Source: Chondrosia reniformis | Lineage: Eukaryota; Porifera; Demospongiae; Chondrillida; Chondrillidae | Length of the DNA: 64,000 nucleotides | Direction of reading: 5' to 3' | Assembly (NCBI GenBank): GCA_947172415.1 | Contig: OX359189.1 | Location: forward strand, 7,950,501 to 8,014,500 | Shown here: positions 1-10,943 of the stretch, piece after piece | Layout of the letters: every line of letters begins with the position of its first letter | Position numbering within the stretch: position 1 is the stretch's first letter | Position numbers and translations under genes: made by a program | The notes under the pieces: model-generated | Told to the model about the DNA's origin: nothing | Databases searched by the model: none | What the model saw: the letters and a program-made list of their open reading frames with translations, nothing else

Positions 1-214
1 TAATTCAGATATTTTAACTTATATTAGAATGTCTCACTTTATATTAACCTTGTGTTTTGGCATACGTATATTAGATATATAAACGTATTTGTATTTCTTA
101 TGTTTGGTAAATGTTTGAATGGGCTTTTAGAGCATAAAAGTGTTAATTTGACATGATTTGGTTCAATCAATCTTAAATTAACAGAGCTAATGTATTGCTG
201 GTCTCGTTCTGTAG

Positions 215-3200
215 GATCCCACAGACACCTGATCCATCTGGAGGTTCAATCATTTTGCACTCTGAAGAGTTCTCCAGGATCTGTAGTGCTGCTACCATGA
301 TGACAAAGGAAAGGAGGGCAGAGTTTGAAACAACCATCAAACAAGAAAAGGACGCCAAAAGAGTAGGACCCTGTTATTATACTTGTGTTGTTCTGTAACA
401 CAACTAAAGTACATATATATGTGTTTGTATGCAGATATGTGCATATGTGACAACTACTGACTTAAGTAGTATGATACATATGTTCATCTGCTTTGTAATA
501 TGTATGCATGTGTAGTGTATGTGCGTATATGGTTTAAGTGATAACCAAACCACAAGTATTTAATTTTGTGTGCATGTGTAGGAAGCTGCTGCTGCTCGCA
601 AGAAGGAGATGCAGGAATGGGAGCTGAAACGGAAGCAGCATGAAAAACCTTCTGACCTTGAGGAAGAAGAGCAGCTCATGAGACAAGAGCTCACCGGCAA
701 GGCCAAAGCTCGAATGGAAGAGCAAGATGATGAAATAAAGAAGTTGAATGAAGTCATCCTAAATGCAAAGTGTCATGCAATCAGAGATATGCAGCTCCAG
801 GAGAGAGAAGAAATAAAAAAGTCAATGACTGAGGAAGAAGAGAGACTAGACATGATGATGGAGCTGGAGAGACAAAGAGAGTTGAAGAAATTTGAAGAAG
901 GGGAAAGAGAAAGACAAATACAGAGATTGAAGTGAGTGACTAGCAGAAGGAAAAGGTGTTGTTTTGTGAAATTGTAGCCATGTTGTCTCTATTGACCATC
1001 TTACAATAAAGTAGTTGTGGTTTGATTATCACTTTGCTCTGTATTATACTGTACTGGATGTACGTACTTACCTATGTATGTACTTCTGTGTGTGGATATA
1101 CGTACATACGTACATGGATGATTACTGGACTGATGCTATACCAGCTAATCAACTTGAGCAATAATTTCATAATGATTGAAATAAGTATCCCTTATCACTA
1201 TAATAAGATGTGTATGTGTATTTGTATGTGTGTAGGGGAGCTGATGTCATTAGACAGCAGATTGAGGCCAGGAATCAAGAGAGGATGTTGGAGGCTGAGC
1301 GCAGGGACCAGGAGACTCAGGCCATGCTAGAGTACCTTGAGAGGCTGCAGAAGGAGGACATGGACAACCTGTACAAGAAGAGGGATACACAGAAGACTCT
1401 GATGGACGAAGTGGGAAAGTGTAATGAAGAGATTAAAATGCAAAAGCTAAAGCAGAGGGAACAGGAGAAACTAGAGGACATGAAAGTCATGGCTTACATG
1501 AAAGATAAGGAGGTACGTATGTACATACGTAGACCTTATTGAATTTAGTTACCTAAGTTTTTTTATACGTACAGTGTTAATTAAACATGTTTTCGACAAC
1601 AGATTTGATTTAAATTATTAATGAATGTGAGTGATATTGTAGAGAATTTCAAATGAGCATAATCCAGCTAGTATATACTTAGTACGTATGTTCATATTTA
1701 ATTTAAATACCTAATTGAATCAACCTTACTCAATGAGTAAGGAATCATTATTTGATCTCTTGAGTTGCATGCAAGCATCTTTTGGCTTGTAAACTGATTT
1801 ACCAGAACTGACTTACCCATTTGACTCATAAGTACATACGTACGTATACATATGAGTCAAATAGTATGAGTGAGACCGTGTTGGTTTGTGGATTTCAGTG
1901 CACTCTTGCTCCCTTTAGAGAAGAGAGGAAGAGTACCAGAAGGAGCTAGAGAGGCAGAAGGCAGAGAAGGAGAGAGAGGTGGCACTTCTGAGAGCTCAGC
2001 AGGAGAGAGCCAAGGACCGACAAGCAGAGAGGGTTAGCCAACCTTGCTAAGCTACAATTAGAGACCTTAGACCTTACCATTATGGAAGATTACATGTACG
2101 TACTTACATATATACCGTACAGTAAACCTGTATAAGCAGTCTCCTCCTAATAGTAATCAGCTCTCAAATCCTGTCAAGAATTTACGTATATACATACGTA
2201 TGTACGTACCTTAGTAACCTATAATGAGCCATACATATGTATGGCTTTCTATAATACAATAATAAGCCAAGTTCTACTGGCCTTGAGCCAGACAGGTTTC
2301 ACTATACATTACAATATTAGCTCCTATTATATATGTATGCATACGTACGTACATACGTAGTGGGTAAAGATCAAAGTACGTACTTACCCACAGTTGGATT
2401 CAGACGCCTCCCCTAGATTCCATATATGGAATGGAATGTGCAGCCACGTGCATGTTTTACTCACACCACCTTTCTTAGCCATCTGTATCACACTGGTACT
2501 GTATGTGCGTGGCCAACCCTGAGGGTATATCCCTTTATCTAATAATGACTACCTGTGTACCTAATTGCTTTCTAATTAACTGAGGACAGATGTGAGCTGT
2601 GCTGCGTACATGTGTAACTGACTAGTGACCAGCTGTGCCCATCAGGATTGGTTAGCCTAGATTGGCTGACATGATTGCCTTAATTGTGTGTAATGCTTGC
2701 TCCATTGAGATCCTAGGAACCAAGGGGAGGAAGGATATTTTCGTAAAATATCCTTGCCAACCATGAATTATCTAAAACACCTTTTTCTGGGTCCTAAGGT
2801 TAACATGCATAATCAGAAAGAGCTGTCTTGCCCAGCAGAGAAGTGAAGTAGGAGGAGAAAACTCTTGTATCCTCATCCAAAGCTCTCTTTAGGTTTAGTT
2901 CCCTATAGGCCTTTTTATCTAAAGTAGATGTACATACGTATAGCAAGAAAGTGGTGTGTTAGATTTCTCATGTAGCTTCAAACAGGATCTTCCTTCTTTC
3001 TCTATTGCTCTTGGATACTGAACCTTATCTTTAGTTCATCTCAATGTTTGTAGGATGCCTTAAGAGCAAAAAGGAACCAGGAGGAGTTTGAGAGGGATTG
3101 GAGAAGGAAGGAGAAAGAAGAAGCGCAAAAGAAGTTGGTAACTTTTCATATAAAGTCCAATCCTCTGTCTATACGTAGTGTATGGATGTGTGTTTAGTGA

Positions 3201-5039
3201 TTTTACTTTGATAGCTATTCTGTGTAACTCTGAGCACTGCTAACTATGTACGTACAATAGAGCTCAAACAGATGCAAGTTTGAAGAAGGCCAGGGAGAAC
3301 CAGGTCAGAAACAAGGAACACTTTATGGCTGTAGAAGCACAGAGAGATAGAGATGAATTTGAGAGGATTGTACGGTATGTAAATATTTGTGGAGTCAAAT
3401 CATTAGCCTTAATCTCAGAATACATGCATAAATTGTATAAAATTTAGTTTTCTATAAACACACATCAGCTCAAATAGGATTATGGAGCAAACTGCACTGG
3501 GATTATGCAATTGAAACTCTGTACATCTCCCTCTTTAGAAAGTATCCCAAGATACATACTTAATGTACATACGTATGTATGTATGCCAATGTACGTATGT
3601 ACCTACTTGTATTTATATTAGCAATTATTTGTGTTGGCACTTGACAATGGTGTTTCTATTTATAATGTACTCAAAGTTGTGATATTGTGTACACTGAAGG
3701 GCTCAACAGGAGAGCATGATGAAGACGCAGGATGAAGAGCTGAAACACCACCATAGGAGGATGGAGCATGCCAAAGAGGTTCGGAAGCAGGTCAGACAAA
3801 AGGAACAAGAAAGGATTGATGGCAGAAAGGCATTCTTTGAAGAAGGCATAAAGATAGATCAAGAAGCCAGGGAGAGGTAGATAGATGCACCTAAATAGCT
3901 ACGTATTTAAAAGTACATGCATACGTATGTAATAGAGTCCTTTGCAAGGGCTGCATAGAGCCCTCCTAGAATTGATTTTGCCCCCCCCCCCTAGACTTTT
4001 GGTAATCTGCTTTGACACCGTTAAACCATTGTCCCCCTAAATTTTGAAATTTTATCTATTGCTTATTTCTGTTTGTGTATGTACACACATGGTGACCTAG
4101 AAGTGATGGCCCTGTATTACTTATCTATATATTGATAGATATACTGTAACAGGAATTTATCTTTCAATTTATTCCTTTTATCCCATTGTTGTAGGCGTAA
4201 ACGATTAGATGAAATAAAGCAACGAAAGCTTAATGAACTGAGGTAAGTTATTAACAGGCTGTCTTTAGTAGATTTAATCTGATTGACTTTAATTGGGGTT
4301 GTGCAGTGGAAAGCATTCACAAGTGATAAGGGCTCCAGTGTGGCAGACTAGTTTTGAGTTTTCACATTAATAAATTAGCAAGTTCTTTTAATTCTTGTGA
4401 GGGCCCAGGTGATATTTCTTACATATTTACTGTAACAACAGAGAGACGGGTTCCAGGAAGTTTATGACTTCATTCTCTAAATAGTTAAATACAAATGTTC
4501 CTCCCCTGTGTATAATTAACCTAATCAGTAGTTGGTGTAATTTGCTGTAATACGTACATACCCTAAATTCTTGGAATAGGATATTACTAATTAAATTGTA
4601 TTCTGTTATACGTACGTATGTTATTTTTTATCGAAAATTGTTTAATTAGATAAAGTATGTCATCCTACGTACGTACGTACATACGTACATACGTATGTAC
4701 ATAGTTCCAGAAACAGTTCTCTGACCCAGTGGAGAAGAAGAAGTAGAAGGAGAAACTCTTGTATCCTCATCCAAAGCTCTCACTAGGTTTAGTTCCCTAT
4801 AGATCTTTACTCTAAAGTCAATGTACATAACATGTATGAAAAATGGTGTACTGAATTATTCACACAGTAGTATGGACATGTGGATACAAATTGACAGATT
4901 TTACACTAATAGTGGCCACTACGTATATTTTATGACCTTTTTTATTTCTCTGTGTAGAGGAATAGGTATTCCAGAGAAGTACTGTGCAGAAGTCAGTAGG
5001 AGACTGACAGCTCCGCCTCCATCATTTACGATGTCTTAA
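215..5039 (+). CDS. CFAP45: CFAP45 (CCDC19), 3' nine exons; 5' end outside window
   Basis: Coding exons read as 215-362, 582-931, 1236-1512, 1919-2032, 3054-3133, 3261-3374, 3700-3876, 4195-4242 and 4958-5039 (TAA). They join in consistent phase to about 463 residues; vertebrate CFAP45 is about 550, so roughly the first 90 residues lie upstream of base 1. The product is an almost continuous Lys/Glu/Arg/Gln-rich coiled coil. Family landmarks are IILHSEEFSRI at the start, DALRAKRNQEEFERDWRRKE in exon 5, EHFMAVEAQ in exon 6 and GIPEKYCAEV before the C-terminus. CFAP45 is known as a microtubule inner protein in the lumen of ciliary doublet tubules, so a role in motile cilia or flagella is inferred. 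The exon 5 donor is uncertain: the strong-looking GTAACT at 3138 breaks the frame, whereas GTTGGT at 3134 keeps it (KKAQTDA). An AATAAA at 5388 may be its poly(A) signal. The gene converges on the minus-strand gene at 5453. Confidence 0.9.
2815..2940 (+). repeat. SINE-like repeat with hammerhead-like head, family I, copy in CFAP45 intron
   Basis: This shares the family body with copies at 4697, 21515, 27870 and 57800: GCTGTCT-GCCCAG, then CTCTTGTATCCTCATCC, AAAGCTCTC, and GGTTTAGTTCCCTATAGGCC followed by a T-rich ACTCTAAAGTAGATGTA tail. The 5' hammerhead-like part is truncated here. It lies in the intron between CFAP45 exons 4 and 5, sense to the gene. Confidence 0.7.
3948..4060 (+). repeat. 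Dispersed C-rich repeat, also at 11738-11905
   Basis: The segment shares GGGCTGCATAGAG, a C-run plus CTAGACTTTTGG, CTTTGACACC and CCCCCTAAATTTTGAAA with the longer copy near 11740, in the same orientation. No coding capacity or terminal repeats are visible. It lies in the intron between CFAP45 exons 7 and 8 and is probably a degraded transposon fragment. Confidence 0.6.
4697..4870 (+). repeat. SINE-like repeat, family I, second copy in CFAP45
   Basis: This copy begins inside the hammerhead-like motif (CCAGAAACAG, then CTGACCCAGTGGAG). It continues through the AAACTCTTGTATCCTCATCC body to GGTTTAGTTCCCTATAG and the AAAAATGGTGTA...ATTATTCA tail. A further 3'-tail fragment lies near 5150-5235. 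It sits in the last CFAP45 intron. Confidence 0.7.
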
Positions 5040-5452
5040 CTAAACAGCCCATTTTAATATTTACTCAAATCCTCTGTAACACATCTTGTATTATATTGTG
5101 TAGTATGATTCATTCTATAGTATGTGTATTTGTTTGTTACCGTATGTATATAGGCTTTTTTACAGAATAGGCACAGCATGTACACAGTATAGGAAAATGG
5201 TGTATTAGATTTTTCACGTACATATATGTAAAGCATTGAAACTATATGCTACTAATTTCTGATGATTGGCCACAGGGAATACTGGCTCTCTTGGTTAATC
5301 ATTTCTCAGTCCATATTTACTTTGTAATATAATGTGACTGATTAATCAGAAATGTGAATCAATCAAACTCATGTGAATGTTTTAAACAATAAACTAATAA
5401 ATTGAAACCATTACTCTATGTCAATATTTCTCTAATCTAATCACATGAAAAG

Positions 5453-6514
5453 TTAACAATGGTCAAGCTGCAAAACACGTTTAGTTTCACTAGGATTTAC
5501 AATTACATTAGCTAGGGGAGATTCCTTAGGCGATCCATTTAGCTTGGGTTTGTTACTGTGAAGATCCAACTCTAATTTAGTGGTGCTCTTGTCACATGCT
5601 AGAAAAATGGGGCCTTTGTCACTGACACTATCCTTATTCAGCCATCCTTCAGCTGCCATGGCAACTGTTGCCAAGTAATCAGACAAGACTCCAGGGAACG
5701 ACTGTGACTGGCCAATACCATCTAATTTTGTTGGATTTTCCATTTGATATCTTCCTTCATCTTCCTCCAAGACATAAATGAGTCCACATCGAATAATGCA
5801 TGTTTTCAGTGTTTCACTATTTTCCTTTAATACTATTTCTTCAATTCCATTGCAACCTTCAACCAAGGTCATTTCTGTAATAGTAACCTCTTCAAAACCT
5901 CCACTATCTTTAACCTTTCTTGCTACATTGGAGAGACAGCTAAAAGCCAATAAACGCTTGACACCACATTCTTTGCAGCATTCGATAATGTTTTTTATCA
6001 TCTTTTCAGTCACTTCAAAGATCAATTCATCCCTGGTGTCAACGGTATCAGGAATAGTAAGATGCTGTGTTACAAACACAGTATCAGAGTTTTGCAATGC
6101 TATCATGAGGTCTTCCTTGTTTCCCGGATCACACTGGAAGTAGGATGACACAAAGGGGTCTCTAAAACTTCGTGTTGGTATATGCAGGTCAAGGGATACG
6201 GAGTTCATTTGTCCCTTGTTGTTAATTTCTTCCAATACAGCCTTTCCGCTTATGCTCCTTCCACCGATTACCAACGCCTTAGGTTTCCCCTCGACCACAT
6301 TGAGCTCCTCATATCTCAAAGGGACCAATTTTGTATCCTTTTTATTTCTGTTGCGTCTGATCATCTTCCATCCAATCCACAGGAGAAAGAAGGCCAAGAA
6401 GACGTTCATAAAAGTGCTTAGTGACCAACTCCATGGGCGGTGGAGGGACTCAAATGGGTAATTACTACCCCAGATCCCATTGAACAATGAATTTTGCTTC
6501 ATTGGACATCCCAT
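5453..6514 (-). CDS. Membrane-anchored 3beta-HSD/NSDHL-like SDR protein, probable pseudoenzyme
   Basis: A single uninterrupted 353-codon frame, with the start taken at the first Met (6514; MGCPMK). Residues about 34-49 form one hydrophobic segment followed by RRNRNKK, so the C-terminal domain should face the cytosol. A Rossmann dinucleotide fold starts near residue 78, with the glycine motif GGRSISG (84-90). Later stretches, IIECCKECGVKRLLAFSCLS (176-195) and LKTCIIRCGLIY (236-247), match the 3beta-HSD/sterol-4-carboxylate dehydrogenase layout. Where active members have Tyr-x3-Lys, about 10 residues before a conserved IVL, this protein reads LVEGC (217-221), so Tyr is Leu and Lys is Cys. NAD(P) binding may remain, but classical SDR catalysis is unlikely. 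The lack of introns differs from its neighbours and could mean an old retrocopy. The substrate is unknown. Confidence 0.72.
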   Translation of the reverse strand: MGCPMKQNSLFNGIWGSNYPFESLHRPWSWSLSTFMNVFLAFFLLWIGWKMIRRNRNKKDTKLVPLRYEELNVVEGKPKALVIGGRSISGKAVLEEINNKGQMNSVSLDLHIPTRSFRDPFVSSYFQCDPGNKEDLMIALQNSDTVFVTQHLTIPDTVDTRDELIFEVTEKMIKNIIECCKECGVKRLLAFSCLSNVARKVKDSGGFEEVTITEMTLVEGCNGIEEIVLKENSETLKTCIIRCGLIYVLEEDEGRYQMENPTKLDGIGQSQSFPGVLSDYLATVAMAAEGWLNKDSVSDKGPIFLACDKSTTKLELDLHSNKPKLNGSPKESPLANVIVNPSETKRVLQLDHC

Positions 6515-8798
6515 AATGACTAATCATTCAAAAATCTAGAAAAACACTTTACTATAGGTCGGCCATTTTACAGGAAGTAAAACCGGAAATTGCATACTCC
6601 ACCAAAAGCTGGCGAATGCTGCATGCACTTGAGTTTCGGGCGTGGTAATTTCACAAGTCTTGCAGTTTAACTTGAAACAATGGATGTCCAAAGGTGTAAT
6701 TGATGATTGATGGGAGTGGCTTTACAGCAGTGCATATTTGTATGATATGTTAACAATGCGTTACAATGACAAATCATACTAGGTATCATGGAGCGGAATT
6801 ATCAAAGGAAATCATGCATTTTGTTAGTACCTACAAATAAATTTAAGGCTATAAATATTTAAGCCAAATCAGTCATTCATGAAATATTTGAAAATTTAAC
6901 CGCATGCCATACCGTTGGTTTTGAGAATACATATTATCTTCACTCCTCTTCATTAAGACTATTATCCAAGCATGTATATATTACTTGTATATATATATAT
7001 ATACATATTACATGCATGTGTAGCTAATAATGCATGTATATTCACAAGTATATATATATATACTGTAAACAGTTACAATTACTTTTTATTAGTTTGTTAT
7101 GTCTTGAGGACTTAATCTTGTGATGTTTTATTGTAAACCAGACAGGAATGTGATTAATGGAAATGACACAAAGACCCTATATACCTTATTAAATAAACAT
7201 GAATAAATATGATATAATTAATCTATATACCTGATTGTGAACCATGAACCTGTTGAAAACAATGATTTACGTAATTCATTTAAAGGAATGATTTATTTGA
7301 TAGACAAGCCAAAACAGTGGCATCAAATTTAATGTAAGTTCCCAAATTTGCAACCTAGGAAACTGTTAGAGTCTTTGTTTTGATCATTAATTATAACAAG
7401 TTTGTATGAACTCATATGATCATGAAACATACTAAACACAAAAAGTAGAGACTAATTGAATTAATAAATAGCATGTGATATATATATATATATAATGTGA
7501 TACTTTAAGGGTGTGTGTACAATATGTGTATATTATGTATGTATGCATATATTACAGCTATATACGTACGTACAGTTATATATAGGTCTGCAACCTCATA
7601 ATATGCATATATTGGGATTGAGCATAATTGAAATGTTGCTGTGAGAATATGATAACATTTAAAAACCTTTTCAAATTCATTAGTCAATGGGCCGCACTGT
7701 AGACTGTCTACACCTCACTAACCTCAGCTAAATTGTTAATTTATTAATGGCCTCTTTATCTGTTAAAATGTGCCCTCTTGAACTCCGGAGTCTGTTCTTC
7801 TTTCACTGGCGAACAAGAAAATTTAAACAGGTCAGACACAAACATTGAGAAGGTCATTCACAGATCGAGGAGACACTGATTTGACTAAATTAAAAGTGTA
7901 AAGTTCAAAATAGATATCCCTTTGATAGGTATTTTACAATATATATAATGTTATGTATGTATAATGTTTAATCAATCAACCCTACTTGAAAGAGCATACA
8001 TTTAGGAGCCATTAATAATTGGAATATATATATACATATACCTACAGACTAACTTCCTTGAATTAGTTACATTGAGTTTTCAATTCAGCTGTGTCTGGTC
8101 TATATATCTATAAGTGATGTTATGTACGGACATGTACAGCAACTAATTAATAATTAACAAACAATTGGTAACAGATTTTTTTTATCTAAACCTGCAAAAG
8201 GTCCACTGGTTCAAAATATTGTCTCAATTAGTCCTCCTAAAATAATGTGGCAATTGCAAGATGTATAAATGTGCAATGTGTATAATATGCTGTGGCCAAT
8301 GCCTTGCTTCTGGTCATTGTTGTGTGTAGTATATATCTGCACTCGAATTGTATCAATTGTTACGTAATTGCTAATTAATTAAAAGCTTATATGTTCCTAT
8401 TGCATAAGGTGTTCATTGTATGTTGCAAGGACACGTGCAATTAAGGATGCCACTTAACATTCAATTGCAATTGCATGCTTATATACAAAAGGTTATTGAA
8501 TTAATTAATCATGTATACTAAATTATTATACAATGTATACATATATATATATTATATAATTAAAAATGCAACCCCGGCTATAAATAAATATAAGTATATA
8601 TATAGTATGAAAGATATCAGTATAAGTTTATGCATATATAAATTACATATACTGGGTTATATAGATCTTAATCTATATTTGTATACAGCTGTGTATATAC
8701 GTATATTAAATTTTATATGCTTATAAATATATAGGATGTCTGTGTTGTAATTCGAGTATAATTGCATATTTGGTATAATATGGCTTCTTCCATATGTC
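6515..8798. other. AT-rich intergenic region with microsatellites
   Basis: No open frame with coding character and no splice-linked exons were found on either strand. The stretch holds (TA)n runs near 6990-7020, 7050, 7485 and 8540, ACGT-type palindromes near 7565, and the presumed promoter of the minus-strand gene just above 6515. I see nothing else in it. Confidence 0.6.
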
Positions 8799-8806
8799 TA
8801 TAAAAG
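8799..8806 (+). promoter_or_regulatory. TATA box of the V8-like protease gene
   Basis: TATAAAAG lies 84 bases upstream of the ATG at 8890. With a start site about 25-30 bases downstream, this gives a short 5' leader of about 55-60 bases, consistent with an intronless, compact gene. Confidence 0.5.
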
Positions 8807-8889
8807 TAGACACTTACCAAAGAATATACCACTATATCTAGATTTTTTACTGCAAGGGATCTCAAAGAGAAGAATTATCCTGTCATAAA

Positions 8890-9972
8890 ATGACTGACAA
8901 ACTAACAAGACATGGTTCTAGGTTACAACTGCTGCTGTTGTTATTCTGTCATTTCTCTCAAATAAAGGCAGTTCCTGTGAGAAACAATAACCTTGAAAGG
9001 AACAGTGGAGAGGTTGGTGTAAATCTACTGCAAGGTGCAAGTACAGCAGCAGGAATTAAGGACACTATAAGATCTACTCGTGAGGCACATGAGCACCTCC
9101 GCTGGATAGCACACCATGTAGATGGAGAGGAAACTGTAGCTTCAGATGAAGAACTAGACAATGCGATCTCCAAAATGAACACTATAGGCAAAAGTATTGA
9201 GTATGGCACCATTGAAGCTTCCTTATTACATGTAAATGATAGAAAGAAGAGGATTATTCGTGGAGAAGATGATCGCAGGTGTAATAACTTTCCAAACAAT
9301 AGATTACCATACTCACCTATGGGAGCATTACCAGGTGTAGGCTGTACTGGATTCCTCATTGCTCCTCACATAGTACTTACAGCAGGACACTGTGTATATG
9401 ATTTCAACCAAAAACAGTTCCGGCCCAAAGAAAAACTATCATTTTACAGAGGTGTAGGTTGTCATCAGAGTCTTGGAACAAAAATGGATTATGTAACATC
9501 TTATGTTTTCCGAGGATATGCTCTATCAAAGCTTGAAGCATATGATATTGGTATAATTGTCCTCAACAAGTCTCAGGAATATTCCTCCCATTTTGGCATT
9601 ACTTATATTCCAGGGAATAGACCCCTAAACGTCACAGTACTGGCACATGACACTGATCAACTACCTTGTCTTTGCGAGACCATGTGTAAAGCTACGCCAC
9701 ACTATTCACTACCATCTGAGAGAATTCTAGGAGATCCTAAAACCTACTGCCACACTTGTGACACAACGGGAGGTAGCAGCGGAGCACCAATTATACTGAA
9801 TTCCTCAGCAAGTTACAATGGAGTGCAATATTCAAAATCATATGGAATTGTGACTGGTATTGCTATTGGGGGGCGAGCTGAAAGCTGTAATGTTGGAGTT
9901 AGGTTCACCAGAGAGATATTTGATATTCTCAGAGTAATAAAGTGCAAGCATGGAATATTGACTTCCTGTTAA
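8890..9972 (+). CDS. Secreted V8/glutamyl-endopeptidase-like serine protease (S1 fold), zymogen
   Basis: A single-exon frame of 360 codons. Residues 11-27 (RLQLLLLLFC...) form a signal peptide. Residues 28-121 are a charged propeptide ending in the dibasic site RKKR (118-121), so the mature enzyme would begin IIRGEDD. The catalytic triad is visible: His167 in LTAGHC, Asp219 in AYDIGIIVL and Ser297 in TTGGSSGAP. The DTTGGSSGAP form, GCTGFLIAP and the propeptide/mature junction resemble bacterial glutamyl endopeptidases (V8/S1B type) more than animal trypsins. Cysteines around 260-290 (CLCETMC, CHTC) suggest extra disulfides. Glu specificity is not proven from sequence. The lack of introns could reflect horizontal or retro-origin, but base composition and TATA box look local. 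It probably acts outside the cell, in digestion or defence. Confidence 0.82.
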   Translation: MTDKLTRHGSRLQLLLLLFCHFSQIKAVPVRNNNLERNSGEVGVNLLQGASTAAGIKDTIRSTREAHEHLRWIAHHVDGEETVASDEELDNAISKMNTIGKSIEYGTIEASLLHVNDRKKRIIRGEDDRRCNNFPNNRLPYSPMGALPGVGCTGFLIAPHIVLTAGHCVYDFNQKQFRPKEKLSFYRGVGCHQSLGTKMDYVTSYVFRGYALSKLEAYDIGIIVLNKSQEYSSHFGITYIPGNRPLNVTVLAHDTDQLPCLCETMCKATPHYSLPSERILGDPKTYCHTCDTTGGSSGAPIILNSSASYNGVQYSKSYGIVTGIAIGGRAESCNVGVRFTREIFDILRVIKCKHGILTSC

Positions 9973-10925
9973 TTTTATTCAATATATGTAGTTGGCTTCC
10001 CTCTTAGTTAATTGTTGATTTTATTCAATATTTGACTTTTAATTTGTTATTAATAATTTATAATGTAAATTCTTCCCCCTTATATCAGTTTATGATGTCT
10101 CTATTTTTTAATCCAATGATTTGTGAAACAATACCACAACCCTTATATAAAGTTCAGAACTGTCACCTATAAGGTATAATTATATTCCATAGTTGTAGTT
10201 CTTGAGGGATTCTGTTGCTTAGTGAGCAAGACCACATTGAAATCATCCCATATTAGTAACATACCTCAAAGAAAACTAATTTTTATAAGTCTTCCATTCA
10301 ATAGTGTATATATACATCAAAACTTACATTGAAAGCCTTATATCTTAAATAGGTTAATATTGACACTTTAAAGGTTGTCTTTTGTTTAATGGTCAAGCCT
10401 AGGCATGCTTCAATGCCTGAAGGAGTATCAAAGAGATAATTATAAGACAAATATATTGGGTTTCATTATTTCATTCAGCAGCTAATAGAATAAACATGAC
10501 ATACACAAGAAAACATGTATCTTTTATCTTTTATAAGACAATTAAATTATTAAATATATGTGTATATATATAGCACCTATAATCTATTAATATTCTCATG
10601 ATCAAATAGTAAAGTATTGTAAGAAACATTCCATCACATGACCATTAGCTATACACTTAACATTCCAGTATGTATCATATGCATACCCTTCAATTCACTA
10701 ACTTCTTATTATATGCACTTTTCATATAAGGAATCTTTGTAGCATATTTAGATAACTAAAATCATTGTGCATATTTAGCTAGCTTTTCAACTCATTGCAA
10801 TGCATATTTTATGAAACACTAAACCTGTATATATAAGCAACAAGCATGTATATAATATAGCGCATATGTCCTATTTCATCTGATGCAAAGTAGCCCCTTG
10901 GTTACGGACTAATCACGTGACTAAA
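9973..10925. other. Intergenic region; no gene seen
   Basis: This AT-rich spacer separates the protease stop from the next gene start. Both strands are full of stops, and I saw no repeat family member beyond short TA runs near 10310 and 10565. The last 50 bases are less AT-rich and presumably carry the promoter of the downstream gene. Confidence 0.5.
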
Positions 10926-10943
10926 ATGGCGCGGGAAGTATGA
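10926..10943 (+). promoter_or_regulatory. Upstream ORF overlapping the proposed start of the downstream gene
   Basis: ATG at 10926 opens a five-codon frame (MAREV) whose TGA stop at 10941-10943 overlaps the proposed main ATG (10940-10942) in an ATGA arrangement. If transcription starts upstream of it, ribosomes would reach the main start by leaky scanning or reinitiation, so the uORF could dampen expression. Confidence 0.35.

Noticed and set aside
4660..4700. ACGT palindrome runs as regulatory sites
   Set aside because: They occur everywhere in the window in introns and spacers alike, so they look like a genome-wide microsatellite habit rather than a local signal.
5778..6461. Plus-strand frames opposite the SDR gene
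   Set aside because: Shadows; they show no domain and are interrupted, while the minus frame has a full Rossmann pattern.
9080..9359. Minus-strand frame opposite the protease
   Set aside because: Shadow of the plus-strand CDS, which has signal peptide, triad and full family length.
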